Shown in pieces: positions 16,098-24,697 of a stretch of 43,030 nucleotides of DNA. The notes under the pieces were generated by a model. It did not search any database, was not told the DNA's origin, and saw only the letters and a program-made list of their open reading frames with translations. This DNA is from Planctomycetota bacterium. GTDB taxonomy: Bacteria > Planctomycetota > Phycisphaerae > Sedimentisphaerales > Anaerobacaceae. Location: positions 1 through 43,030 of the forward strand of contig VRUK01000047.1 in the NCBI GenBank assembly GCA_019456195.1. The letters run 5' to 3'. Positions within the stretch are counted from its first letter, which is position 1. Each line of letters begins with the position of its first letter. Position numbers and translations under genes: made by a program.

Positions 16098-16571
16098 ATG
16101 CTGTTGTTAACAGGTGAATATCAGCACGTAGTAGATAGCAAAAGCAGAGTCCTCATCTCTAACAAGCTGAGAAATCAGATTGATGTTGATGAGCACGGCA
16201 GCAATTTCTATCTTCACCTCGGCGCCAACGGCATACTTTGTTTGTACCCCGAAAAATATTTCGAGCAGATCGCTCTTGCGGTCAGGCCGGGCACGACAGC
16301 CCCGGATGAAGCCGTAGCGTTCGAGCGAATCAGCTTTGCTTTGGCCAGTAAGGTGGAACTTGACAACCAGGGTCGATTACTTTTGAACGAAAGACTGCGA
16401 AAGAGGGCGGGCCTGAAGGACCAAATAACCCTTATAGGCGTTAGGGACCATATTGAGCTGTGGAACACTGAAAACTGGGAACAATATCTTTCAGACCATA
16501 TGTCTCAATATCAGAAGCAGGTTTCACAGGCCCGGCAGGTTGTCCTGTACGAGCATAACGAAGATGGTTAA
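16098..16571 (+). CDS. mraZ: MraZ, division/cell-wall cluster regulator
   Basis: A 157-residue protein opening MLLLTGEYQHVVDSKSRVLI, the first of two AbrB-like MraZ half-domains. The second half is FERISFALASKVELDNQGRLLLNERLRKRAGLKDQITLIGVRDHIELWN, with the conserved DNQGR and GVRDHIELW motifs. MraZ is a ring-forming DNA-binding protein that represses the dcw cluster it heads. It is first in that cluster here, with matching GTGG repeats upstream. The ATG at 16098 fits the family N-terminus; an in-frame start at 16053 would lie inside the operator region. Confidence 0.93.
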   Translation: MLLLTGEYQHVVDSKSRVLISNKLRNQIDVDEHGSNFYLHLGANGILCLYPEKYFEQIALAVRPGTTAPDEAVAFERISFALASKVELDNQGRLLLNERLRKRAGLKDQITLIGVRDHIELWNTENWEQYLSDHMSQYQKQVSQARQVVLYEHNEDG

Positions 16572-16590
16572 TTTTTTTAATGGAGGCAGA

Positions 16591-16800
16591 ATGATTGGAA
16601 TGGATTCAAATCATTGTCGGATAGTTGCCGGGAGTCTCGTCGGTGAAAGAGAGGTTGATGAACGGACCTTCTCCTCCCTGTCAATTCTACGTGAACGTCT
16701 GGAGCGATTGAAGAAAATCGACGGGACTTTCTCCGGCATTAAGTTTTCGCCTGCAGTTGAAAAACTTCAGGAACAAAAGATCAAAGTAGCGGTAGGCTGA
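16591..16800 (+). CDS. Small hypothetical protein between mraZ and rsmH
   Basis: 69 residues, MIGMDSNHCRIVAGSLVGEREV..., rich in charged residues and probably helical (LSILRERLERLKKID). No membrane segment or known domain. The gene has a strong ribosome site (TGGAGGCAGA before the ATG) and sits 19 bases after mraZ, so it is very likely real and part of the operon. Many bacteria have mraZ followed directly by rsmH; an extra gene in this slot is unusual. Function unknown. Confidence 0.68.
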   Translation: MIGMDSNHCRIVAGSLVGEREVDERTFSSLSILRERLERLKKIDGTFSGIKFSPAVEKLQEQKIKVAVG

Positions 16801-16844
16801 TTCGAGGTGCTTTGCTCCTACTGCGGGTCTTTGATGTGTGTTAA

Positions 16845-16881
16845 GTATTGCATAGAGAAGTATCGCAGTACGATGCAATAC
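16845..16881. repeat. GTATTGCAT inverted repeat in the rsmH leader
   Basis: A perfect 9-bp inverted repeat GTATTGCAT / ATGCAATAC around a 19-base loop, ending just before the rsmH start. Related hairpins lie at 17832-17864 and 25513-25555. Confidence 0.6.
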
Positions 16882-16886
16882 ACAAA

Positions 16887-17822
16887 ATGAAAAAGGATAT
16901 ACTCGATACGATAGAAGTGAATGGCTCGATAACAGAGCATATTCCGGTTCTGGCTGAGACGTTGGCCGAGCAGATAAAATTGCCACCGGATGGCGTGATG
17001 GTCGATGCGACCACAGGACAAGGAGGTCATAGTTTTCTGTTCGGAAAGACTTTGGGCCCCGAGGGAGTTATCGTTGGTCTGGATGTTGATAAAAATTCTA
17101 TCCAAAGGGCCCAATTTATATTAAAAGGCCTTTCCTGTAAGGTCATTTTGGTTCAATCAAATTTCTCCCGAATAAGCGAGGAGGTCCACGAGCAGGGTAT
17201 AGAGAAGGTAGATTTCATATTGGCGGATTTGGGGCTTTGTTCGGCTCAATTGGCTGACAGCCGGATGGGGCTAAGTTTTCTTCAGGATATGCCGCTTGAT
17301 ATGAGAATTGATAAAAGAATTAAGAGTACTGCTGCCGATATAGTTAATAAGACAGATGAAAAATCTCTGGCCGATTTGATATATGAATTTGGCCAGGACA
17401 GGGCCTCACGGCGAATTGCACGATTTATAGTGCGTGAACGTAAAATCGGGCCGATAACGACGACCGGCCAGTTGGCAAAGATAGTATGCAGGGCACTGGG
17501 AAAGGCAGGCAAAAGCCAAAGAAGAAGGATACATCCGGCTACCAGGACTTTTCAGGCGCTAAGAATTGCAGTCAATGACGAATTAGAGAATTTGAAGAGA
17601 CTGCTTGATTCATCGCCAGGACTGCTGAACGATAAAGGTTATATAGCAGTCATTAGTTATCACAGTCTCGAAGACAGGTTAGTTAAGTACAATTTCAAAG
17701 AAAATAAAAGTGAAAATATTTACAGGATTATTACCAAGAAACCGATTGTGCCGACGCGAGAAGAAATTTCCGAAAATCGACGAGCAAGGAGTGCAAAACT
17801 AAGAATTGCACAGAAACAATAA
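16887..17822 (+). CDS. rsmH: 16S rRNA (cytosine1402-N4)-methyltransferase
   Basis: A 311-residue SAM-dependent enzyme that methylates the N4 of C1402 in 16S rRNA. Hallmarks: EHIPVLAETL near the N-terminus, VDATTGQGGHSF (SAM motif I), DFILADLGLCSAQLADSRMGLSF, MRID, and the C-terminal VISYHSLEDRLVK and RRARSAKLRIA. In many family members the motif is DLGVSS; here it is DLGLCS. The ATG at 16887 gives a normal N-terminus; a TTG 39 bases upstream is the only longer option. There is no clear Shine-Dalgarno. It is the third gene of the mraZ cluster. Confidence 0.95.
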   Translation: MKKDILDTIEVNGSITEHIPVLAETLAEQIKLPPDGVMVDATTGQGGHSFLFGKTLGPEGVIVGLDVDKNSIQRAQFILKGLSCKVILVQSNFSRISEEVHEQGIEKVDFILADLGLCSAQLADSRMGLSFLQDMPLDMRIDKRIKSTAADIVNKTDEKSLADLIYEFGQDRASRRIARFIVRERKIGPITTTGQLAKIVCRALGKAGKSQRRRIHPATRTFQALRIAVNDELENLKRLLDSSPGLLNDKGYIAVISYHSLEDRLVKYNFKENKSENIYRIITKKPIVPTREEISENRRARSAKLRIAQKQ

Positions 17823-17831
17823 TATTGTTGA

Positions 17832-17864
17832 GCGTATTGTGTACTACGCAGCTATGCAATACGC
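17832..17864. repeat. GCGTATTG inverted repeat after rsmH
   Basis: GCGTATTG and CAATACGC, perfect over 8 bp with a 17-base loop, between rsmH and the LysM gene. Same family as the hairpins at 16845 and 25513. No T tract. Confidence 0.55.
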
Positions 17865-17885
17865 AAAAGAAAATGGAGTTTCATT

Positions 17886-18725
17886 ATGACTTCTGACGCC
17901 AAAGTTGGATTGCTTTTAGGATTGTTTTTTATATTTGTCATTGCGTTTATAATAAACGGTCTGCCTCGTTTTAGCAGTGACACAAACAGTAATGAACTGA
18001 CAACTATGGCCAACTCTCCCAATGACTCTTATATCGGGTCTAATGAACGTAAGGCTCAGGCATCTTTTCGTCGAGAAAGGCCTGTACGAGACAGGAGCCA
18101 AAGCGTTGATGAAGCTCAAGAGGTTGCGAGGGACGAAGGTAAAGTTCGATACAAGAGGCCATTTCAGGAGAACGTGGCTGTAAACAACAAGCCGACGAGA
18201 CCGGCGCCGGAAGCCAGAAGGAAGGCAACAATTAACGTACCGAAGGAAGTCAAGCCGGATTTGCCAAAAATCTATGTTGTTAAAGATGGCGATAACCTGG
18301 CAGAAATAGCACAAAAGTTTTATGGTACGGTGAGGGGTAATAAAGCATTAAACGTTGTCCGGATATTCGAGGCCAACCGCAGGTTATTGAAATCGCCCGA
18401 TGATATTTCTGTCGGACAAAAACTTATAATACCACTTTTGAAAGATGAGGCTAAAAGTGTATTTAACGGGGGGCTATTTGAGAAAATAAAATCCACGATG
18501 GGCAGAACACGTCCATCGACTACAACACCGACAAAAACACCGGCCAAGCCACCTGCGGCAAGGCCAACCAAACAATACACTGTACGGGCAGGTGATAGTG
18601 TATGGCGGATTTCCGAGAAGCAGCTTGGAGACAAAGAGCGTTTTAGAGAGATAATCAAGCTGAACGCTTTAGAGGATGAAGATTATCTTACTGTCGGGCA
18701 GCGTTTGTTAATACCGGCTCGATAG
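17886..18725 (+). CDS. Membrane-anchored protein with two LysM domains
   Basis: A 279-residue protein. One membrane helix lies near the N-terminus (LLLGLFFIFVIAFIING), followed by a charged, basic linker to about residue 120. Two LysM domains follow: about 128-182 (IYVVKDGDNLAEIAQKFYG...VGQKLIIP) and about 227-279 (YTVRAGDSVWRISEKQLG...VGQRLLIPA). A Thr/Pro/Lys linker separates them. LysM binds peptidoglycan GlcNAc chains, so this is probably a cell-wall binding protein facing the periplasm. Its place between rsmH and the ftsL-like gene ties it to division. GGAG stands before the start. No enzymatic domain. Confidence 0.85.
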   Translation: MTSDAKVGLLLGLFFIFVIAFIINGLPRFSSDTNSNELTTMANSPNDSYIGSNERKAQASFRRERPVRDRSQSVDEAQEVARDEGKVRYKRPFQENVAVNNKPTRPAPEARRKATINVPKEVKPDLPKIYVVKDGDNLAEIAQKFYGTVRGNKALNVVRIFEANRRLLKSPDDISVGQKLIIPLLKDEAKSVFNGGLFEKIKSTMGRTRPSTTTPTKTPAKPPAARPTKQYTVRAGDSVWRISEKQLGDKERFREIIKLNALEDEDYLTVGQRLLIPAR

Positions 18726-18767
18726 ATGCTCGATTTCGGATACTGGATACTCGAGGAACATAATACG

Positions 18768-18995
18768 ATGTCACGATTATACTTTGTTTTTGTAGTTTTT
18801 TGTTTTACGGCGGTTTTGATTTTTGCCGTTTATCTTCGGAGTGCTAATAATCACATTTTCTATAAGCTTTGTGCATGCAGGAGCGAGCAAGGCCGATTGA
18901 AACAGGAACTTGGCACCAAACAGTTACTGCTGGAAGGATTCATAAATCCTGCTGCGGTTTCAAAGCGATTCGGTTCATTAAATACCAGCGATTAA
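18768..18995 (+). CDS. FtsL-like small membrane protein
   Basis: 75 residues: one membrane helix (LYFVFVVFCFTAVLIFAVYL) followed by a short extracytoplasmic helical tail with heptad-like spacing (RSEQGRLKQELGTKQLLLEGF). FtsL-type proteins have this shape and lie between rsmH and ftsI, as here, although sequence similarity is too weak to be decisive. FtsL forms a coiled coil with FtsB in the divisome. The start at 18768 follows GAGGAA by nine bases and removes an unlikely 14-residue extension. Four bases separate it from ftsI. Confidence 0.65.
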   Translation: MSRLYFVFVVFCFTAVLIFAVYLRSANNHIFYKLCACRSEQGRLKQELGTKQLLLEGFINPAAVSKRFGSLNTSD

Positions 18996-18999
18996 GAAG

Positions 19000-20742
19000 T
19001 TGAGAAGTGTTCGAATAACCATTTTTTTCTCACTGTTTCTGGTCGTCGCATTTCTGGCGCTGGCGGGGCGGTGTTTTCAGCTACAGTTTCTCAGGACAGA
19101 TCATTATATTGAACAATGCCTCAAACAGCAGCAGGGTCAGATTCCGTATAAACCGCAGCGCGGTGTGATTCTTGACAGCCGGGGCAGAGTATTGGCCGCA
19201 AGTAACAAGGTTCAAAATATAAAAATTGAGCCCCGTAGAGTCGAAGATGCCAAGAGTCTGTCGAGTGAACTTCAGCCTATTTTGGATATGGGCGCCCATG
19301 TAATCTGTAAGCTTATAACTGAAAGCAAAAATCCGGGATATGTCCTAATCAAGTCAGACGCCAATCCAGTTGAATGTCAAGCTGCTCGCAAAGTGTCAAA
19401 TGCGGTAGGTGTCGAATCCAACTGGCGAAGACATTATCCGATGGGCCGATTAGTTTCGCACGTGGTTGGTTTCACGAGTATTGACAATCATGGATTAGAA
19501 GGCATTGAATACCAATATAACAAGCAGCTCAGTGGCTTAGGGGCGCAGGATACATTCCTTGTCGACTTGCGACGGAGGCCGATTCGTCCTGCTCCTGTTA
19601 AGGAAACTCCAGCGGATAATAATGAAGTGGAGAACTCGGTTTTAACCAATGGTGCAGGGATTATTTTGACCATTGACGCTACTATCCAGCAGTTTGTTAG
19701 AGATGAGTTATTTAGACAATATAAAAATTATGAGGCTGAGTCAGCGGTGGCTATTGTTGTCGAGCCGAAGACCGGAGCGATTCTTGCAATGGTGTCACTG
19801 CCGGATTTCGACCCTGCCGATGTTCATTCGACCGAGGCCGGGAACCGCCGGAACAGGATTTTGACCGATGAGTTCGAGCCGGGCAGTATTATGAAACCGT
19901 TTGCGACTGCTATTGCCCTCGATGCGGGAGTTGTTAATACGGTTGAAAAGATATTCTGCGAGAACGGACATTATTCCGGGAGAGGTTTCGGACGAATCGG
20001 TGAGTATCGCAACGGCTTCGGTGATTTGACCGTGAGCGAGATTCTGATTAATTCGAGCAATATAGGGATGGCGAAGATCGGCCAGAGGCTCGGCAAAGAG
20101 AGGCTTTATAAGGGTCTTAAGCTTTTCGGTTTCGGCAAAAGGGCGGGGATTGATTTGTCCGGGGAGGCAGATGGGCTGCTAAGAGAGGCGCGCAAGTGGA
20201 CGGGATACAGCGTAACGCGGATACCTTTTGGTCAGGAAATTACAGTAACTTCGATTCAATTAGTTCGTGCTTTTTGCATACTTGCCAACCGGGGCCGTGT
20301 GGTTCGCCCGTTTCTGGTTAAAGCAGTAGTTGACAGTAAGGGAGAGATTACCGAGCTGAAACGTCCTCCGCCACCGATCGGTTATATTGTTAAACCTGAA
20401 GTTGCGGAGTGGATTGTCAGCGAGGCGCTGGTGAGGGTGGTTAATGAGGGAACGGGTAAAAGAGCCAAATTGAAGAAATGGCAGGTCTTCGGGAAGACTG
20501 GTACAGCCCAAATCGCCAAAAGCAATGAGCGAGGCTATTCGGACAGTGATTATGTGGCTTCGTTCATAGCCGGAGCGCCTGCAGAGGACCCGGCCATAGT
20601 GGTTCTGGTTTCGGTCCGCAAGCCGAACAAAAGTCTCGGCAAGGGCTATGAGGGGGGAGTCGTGGCTTCTCCGGTGGCTTGTGCAATAATCGAAAAGACG
20701 CTTAATTATCTCGAAACCAGATATGCCCAGGCGGATTTTTGA
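19000..20742 (+). CDS. ftsI: Class B penicillin-binding protein, division transpeptidase
   Basis: 580 residues from a TTG start four bases past the ftsL-like gene. A membrane anchor (ITIFFSLFLVVAFLALAG) precedes the PBP dimerisation domain (about 50-200, with RGVILDSRGRVLA) and the transpeptidase domain. The active site SIMK has serine at 296 and lysine at 299; SSN and FGKTGTAQ complete the three motifs. It cross-links septal peptidoglycan. Its position after rsmH and ftsL identifies it as FtsI rather than PBP2. No PASTA domain. The usual followers murE, murF and mraY are not here. Confidence 0.93.
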   Translation: MRSVRITIFFSLFLVVAFLALAGRCFQLQFLRTDHYIEQCLKQQQGQIPYKPQRGVILDSRGRVLAASNKVQNIKIEPRRVEDAKSLSSELQPILDMGAHVICKLITESKNPGYVLIKSDANPVECQAARKVSNAVGVESNWRRHYPMGRLVSHVVGFTSIDNHGLEGIEYQYNKQLSGLGAQDTFLVDLRRRPIRPAPVKETPADNNEVENSVLTNGAGIILTIDATIQQFVRDELFRQYKNYEAESAVAIVVEPKTGAILAMVSLPDFDPADVHSTEAGNRRNRILTDEFEPGSIMKPFATAIALDAGVVNTVEKIFCENGHYSGRGFGRIGEYRNGFGDLTVSEILINSSNIGMAKIGQRLGKERLYKGLKLFGFGKRAGIDLSGEADGLLREARKWTGYSVTRIPFGQEITVTSIQLVRAFCILANRGRVVRPFLVKAVVDSKGEITELKRPPPPIGYIVKPEVAEWIVSEALVRVVNEGTGKRAKLKKWQVFGKTGTAQIAKSNERGYSDSDYVASFIAGAPAEDPAIVVLVSVRKPNKSLGKGYEGGVVASPVACAIIEKTLNYLETRYAQADF

Positions 20743-20850
20743 TGAAAGCACAGAACGGCGAAGGCTTAAAGATTTACTTATTTGTATTAACCGGTTATCA
20801 TTTAATCATATCAATTATCATTTACCAGTTATCTATTTGAACAAACGGAA

Positions 20851-21930
20851 ATGGCCAAAATAATCTACGCTGTTGCTGGAGAGGGATTCGGACACAGCAG
20901 CCGATCTCATTTGATAGGGCAGAGGCTCCTTGAAGCAGGGCATGATTGTATCTTTGTGGGTTCACAGAAGTCGCTTGTCTATCTGAAACAATATTTCGGT
21001 GAGCGTGTGAAGGAGGTGTTCGGTCTTTCCTTCGCTTTTATAGACGGGCGGATTGATAAGTCGGAGACCCTGAAAAGAAACCTGATGAAGCTGCCTGAGG
21101 GTAATAAACTAAACGACGAACTTTTTAACAAACATTTCAAGGCATTTAATCCGGACCTTGTAATATCGGATTTCGAGCCTTTCAGCGCATGGTGGGCATG
21201 GCGGAAGAGAGTGCCGTTTATCAGTATCGATCACGAGCATATGCTTTCGCATTGTCAGCTCGAACATCAGGGGAGAAACTGGTTTTCGAGAATGACCGCC
21301 ATGGTGGTGACTGAGTGTCACTATGTTGGGGCGGTTGCTTATATTGTTGTGAATTTTTTCGATGCTCCTTTGAGTGTTGATTCGGCTGTTTTGGCGCCGC
21401 CTATTATAAGGCCGGTCGTCCGCTCGCTTAAAACGAGGGCGGGAGAGCATATTCTGCTTTATTCGACAACGGGAGAGGATGAGGAGCAGTTGCGGGAGAT
21501 TCTTTGTAAATATAGTGAGCAGAAATTTTATATTTACGGTTTCAGTAAAGACCTTGAATATAAGAACTGCATTTTCAAGAAGCGTTCGACGGAAGGATTC
21601 CTGGCCGATTTGGCAAGTGCGAAGGGAGTGATAGCTTCTGCGGGTTTTTCATTGATAAGCGAGTGTATGTATCTGAAAAAGAAGATGCTTATGCTGCCAT
21701 TGGCCGGTCAGTATGAGCAGACAATCAATGCGCATTATGTTCAAAAGCTCGGCCTGGGGATTTTGGCAGAGAAACTGGATGAAGATGTTTTGGCCCGGTT
21801 TCTTGATGAATTAGATAAACCAATGCCGGATGATAAGAGGATTATCTGGCCGGACAATGACAGGTTTTTCGATATACTTCAAGAGGTATTAAACAGGCTG
21901 CACAATCCGATTAGTATAGCACTTCTTTAG
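20851..21930 (+). CDS. GT28/GT-B-type glycosyltransferase-like protein
   Basis: 359 residues. KIIYAVAGEGFGHSSRSHLIGQRLLEAGHDC at the start is the glycine-rich GT-B opening seen in MurG and MJ1255-type proteins. The C-terminal half carries the acceptor-independent nucleotide-sugar region (VIASAGFSLISECMYLKKKMLMLPLAGQYEQTINAHYVQKLGLG), close to the MurG-like G-x-x-S-x-x-E pattern. It probably transfers a sugar to an envelope lipid or glycan, but it is not MurG itself by length and sequence. GGAA precedes the ATG closely. It is 108 bases from ftsI across an AT-rich spacer, so co-transcription is possible. Confidence 0.8.
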   Translation: MAKIIYAVAGEGFGHSSRSHLIGQRLLEAGHDCIFVGSQKSLVYLKQYFGERVKEVFGLSFAFIDGRIDKSETLKRNLMKLPEGNKLNDELFNKHFKAFNPDLVISDFEPFSAWWAWRKRVPFISIDHEHMLSHCQLEHQGRNWFSRMTAMVVTECHYVGAVAYIVVNFFDAPLSVDSAVLAPPIIRPVVRSLKTRAGEHILLYSTTGEDEEQLREILCKYSEQKFYIYGFSKDLEYKNCIFKKRSTEGFLADLASAKGVIASAGFSLISECMYLKKKMLMLPLAGQYEQTINAHYVQKLGLGILAEKLDEDVLARFLDELDKPMPDDKRIIWPDNDRFFDILQEVLNRLHNPISIALL

Positions 21931-21956
21931 TTAATCTGCGTCTCATGGATTTTGTT

Positions 21957-24098
21957 TTATTCTCTGGCTTGCTGTGTTTGTCCGATATATTCTTTTTCAA
22001 TGCAGAACTGGATGATGTCACGGGCTAGTGGAGCGGCGTCGCTTGAGCCGTGCTGGCCTCCTTCGACGACGACAGCGATTGCGATACTTCGGTTTGCGCC
22101 GTCAACGGCAAAGCCTCCGAACCAGGCAAGTTCAGGGTCTTGTGTTGAGCCTGTTTTACCATAGACCTTTATGTTCTTCTCGGTGAGACCTGGAAGAACC
22201 TCAGCGAATGCAGTATTAGCTGTTCCGCTAATTTTGTTAACGACGGCGCTCATACCTTCGTTGATTACCGCTAAAGTTCCCGGTGAAATTTCAAGGTCGA
22301 TACCCTGAGAGGTGGCCGATGAGTCGTAAACAGCATCTTGTATGTCCTGTTTAAATAATCGGGGCAGCTTAAATAATCCGCCGCGGGCGATAGTGGCCAT
22401 TGAGTTTGCAACCTGCAGAGGGGTAGTCCGGAGATTGCCCTGGCCTATTCCAAACCATCTTCTTTCGCTATTACTAAGCGGCGGCATTTGCTCGAAATCT
22501 GTGATTTGCTTCCTTGGAGCGATGTTTGAGATTACACCAGATGACTGGCGGAAGTTTCTTGGGATTTCGTTTTGGGCAATTGAAGGTGGCGGAAAGAGCA
22601 TATTTTGGCCATAGCCGAAGTTAAATAACCATTGCTGAAGGACCTGGGGATCTATTTTGTGGGCGAGGCGGGAGAAATAAATATTACAACTGCCTCTGAT
22701 GGCGTTGCGTGCGTTGTTTTCCCATCTGCCGTCATGGCCGGTTCTGAATCTATTATACAGCCAGCAGCTCGGCCAGGCTTGTGGGGCTTTCTGAGCGGGA
22801 CAGCTTATAGTCTGCTCGGGTGTGATTTTGCCAGACTCAAGGCCGGCGATAAGAATCAGGGGCTTTACGACAGAGCCGGGTGGATAGCGTTTATTTATCG
22901 CTCGATTAATCAGAGGTCTGTCGGAATTGCTGACGAGGTCGCTATAGTCATATCTTGCACGGTTTAAGTCATAGACCGGCATTGAAACCAGCGCAAGAAT
23001 TTCGGATTTTCCGACATCAATGACAACGACGGCCATACCGGGGCCACAATTAGGCTCGTGGGGATAGGCTGCCAGATAGTTTTCTATTTTTTCCTGAAGT
23101 TCGATGTCAAGTGTCAGGGTAACGTTTGAGCCGAAGCTGATTTCGGTTCGAACAATCTGACTGTCTATGTCTTCGAATTCTTCTCCTCGTCTGCCGCGAA
23201 GTATTGATTCGCAAATATACTCGACTCCATCCTCTCTTCCACCGAGATCCTCGGCCAAATAACTTGCTAATTTGTCGTCTTTGAAAAGCTGCCGGTCTTT
23301 TGTTTGGGTTACACGACCGACCCAGCCTATTGTTTGGGCCGCGACAGTACCGTACGGGTATAACCTTCTGGCTTTTGGCATAATATTGATGCCGTCAACT
23401 TTCAGGAATTCCAACTGAGCGGCAAAAATATCATCATCGGTCTTCAGCTCCAGGAGCATCCACGGGTCGTGCATTTCAGCAATATCAATTCTGTTGATGA
23501 GGCGAATTCGCTTTGTCAGGTCCGGTTCTTTCATTTGGAAATCGGCGAATGCTTCAGAATAAGGGACACTTATTATGCTGTTGTATTTTTTACTAAGTTC
23601 GGAGTTCGGGAAGTTGGGCCGCCATGCCTGAAACGTGCGTCTGTTCCAGATATCATCGTTTATTCTCTGTATTTCAGTTCTTATCTTTGACGATTCAACT
23701 CCCCTGAATTGGGCGCACTTGTCGATTACCTGGTTTAAGTCTTCGAGGCCGAGTTTCAGCTCTTTTTGTACTTTGTCAACAGCGTCCGGGTCGTCCTTGT
23801 CTGCGGCCCTTAATAATTTTCTCCGGCCGACTCGGTCATCCAAAAAGCTGCTGAATTTATAGTCTATACATAATTGGAAGTGTGGTTCATCAGTTGCCAA
23901 TACATTGCCTTTTGTGTCGAGTATTTCGCCTCTGACGGTCTTAAGCTGTCGTGACTGGCCCATTTGGCGTTTGAGCTGATCTATGTCGCCTTGGACGGAG
24001 GAGGTCGGAAGCAACTGCATTTGTATCAAGCGCAGCAAACAGAGAAACAAGAGCAGCGAGCTTAATATTATAAAGAATTTTATTCTTTTTTCGTACAT
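21957..24098 (-). CDS. mrdA: Penicillin-binding protein 2, elongation transpeptidase
   Basis: 713 residues, somewhat long for PBP2 (about 630). A single membrane helix near the N-terminus (FFIILSSLLLFLCLLRLI) precedes a dimerisation domain (VRGEILDTKGNVLATDEP) with an enlarged helical insertion rich in charged residues around 90-200. The transpeptidase domain has SVVK in PPGSVVKPL, SCN in GSCNIYFSR and KTG in VYGKTGSTQ. It cross-links side-wall peptidoglycan with RodA and MreB. It is last in mreB-mreC-mreD-mrdA on the minus strand. rodA is absent from this window. Confidence 0.93.
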   Translation of the reverse strand: MYEKRIKFFIILSSLLLFLCLLRLIQMQLLPTSSVQGDIDQLKRQMGQSRQLKTVRGEILDTKGNVLATDEPHFQLCIDYKFSSFLDDRVGRRKLLRAADKDDPDAVDKVQKELKLGLEDLNQVIDKCAQFRGVESSKIRTEIQRINDDIWNRRTFQAWRPNFPNSELSKKYNSIISVPYSEAFADFQMKEPDLTKRIRLINRIDIAEMHDPWMLLELKTDDDIFAAQLEFLKVDGINIMPKARRLYPYGTVAAQTIGWVGRVTQTKDRQLFKDDKLASYLAEDLGGREDGVEYICESILRGRRGEEFEDIDSQIVRTEISFGSNVTLTLDIELQEKIENYLAAYPHEPNCGPGMAVVVIDVGKSEILALVSMPVYDLNRARYDYSDLVSNSDRPLINRAINKRYPPGSVVKPLILIAGLESGKITPEQTISCPAQKAPQAWPSCWLYNRFRTGHDGRWENNARNAIRGSCNIYFSRLAHKIDPQVLQQWLFNFGYGQNMLFPPPSIAQNEIPRNFRQSSGVISNIAPRKQITDFEQMPPLSNSERRWFGIGQGNLRTTPLQVANSMATIARGGLFKLPRLFKQDIQDAVYDSSATSQGIDLEISPGTLAVINEGMSAVVNKISGTANTAFAEVLPGLTEKNIKVYGKTGSTQDPELAWFGGFAVDGANRSIAIAVVVEGGQHGSSDAAPLARDIIQFCIEKEYIGQTQQARE

Positions 24099-24156
24099 TA
24101 TATTATTTTGTGATTAGAGCTGCGATTCGTAATTTAAGTTTTCACAAGAAACGGAT

Positions 24157-24642
24157 TTAACGCCGCCCGAATCGACCTGGTTTTCTTATATGCATCCACC
24201 ATGCAGATGGCAAGAACAAAAAAGGTCCGACGATGCTGGAGTACAGCGCAATCCCAAAGAGAGGAGCAAGTATTTTCGGCGGAGATGGCTCACCCTTTAG
24301 AAAATTCAAAAGGCAGACAAGCGAGCCGGCCAAAAGAGCTGTGATGAATATGGCAATAACTTGATAAGGTATTTGCCTGATCGCAATAACCCTGTGGAGG
24401 TATGCCAGAGCAGAGCCGAAAATACCATAGCTAATCATCTGGGGGCCCATCGTCTGGCCGATAAGGTCGGCGGCGAAGCCTATCACGAACGAACATATAA
24501 TCGCATCCGAAGTATCGCAGTAAACAGCAAAGAAGACCAAAAAAATTAACAACAAATCAGGTTTACTGTTCAAATCCGCAAAAAAGCTGGCCTGCAGCAC
24601 CGTAGCAAGAAGGACTAAAACTGCAAACCGAAACCAATGCAT
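24157..24642 (-). CDS. mreD: Rod-shape determining protein MreD
   Basis: 161 residues with about five hydrophobic segments and very few charges. It begins MHWFRFAVLVLLATVLQASFF and contains KPDLLLIFLVFFAVYCDTSDAII with GFAADLI, typical of MreD. MreD is the membrane subunit linking MreC to the cytoplasmic face of the elongasome. GAGGAAA sits in front of the start. It lies 55 bases after mreC and 58 before mrdA. Confidence 0.88.
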   Translation of the reverse strand: MHWFRFAVLVLLATVLQASFFADLNSKPDLLLIFLVFFAVYCDTSDAIICSFVIGFAADLIGQTMGPQMISYGIFGSALAYLHRVIAIRQIPYQVIAIFITALLAGSLVCLLNFLKGEPSPPKILAPLFGIALYSSIVGPFLFLPSAWWMHIRKPGRFGRR

Positions 24643-24697
24643 TTAAATTTCCTCAGCTGTTTTCCTCTTTAAATCCATCTTAAACAGGAACGCTCAT

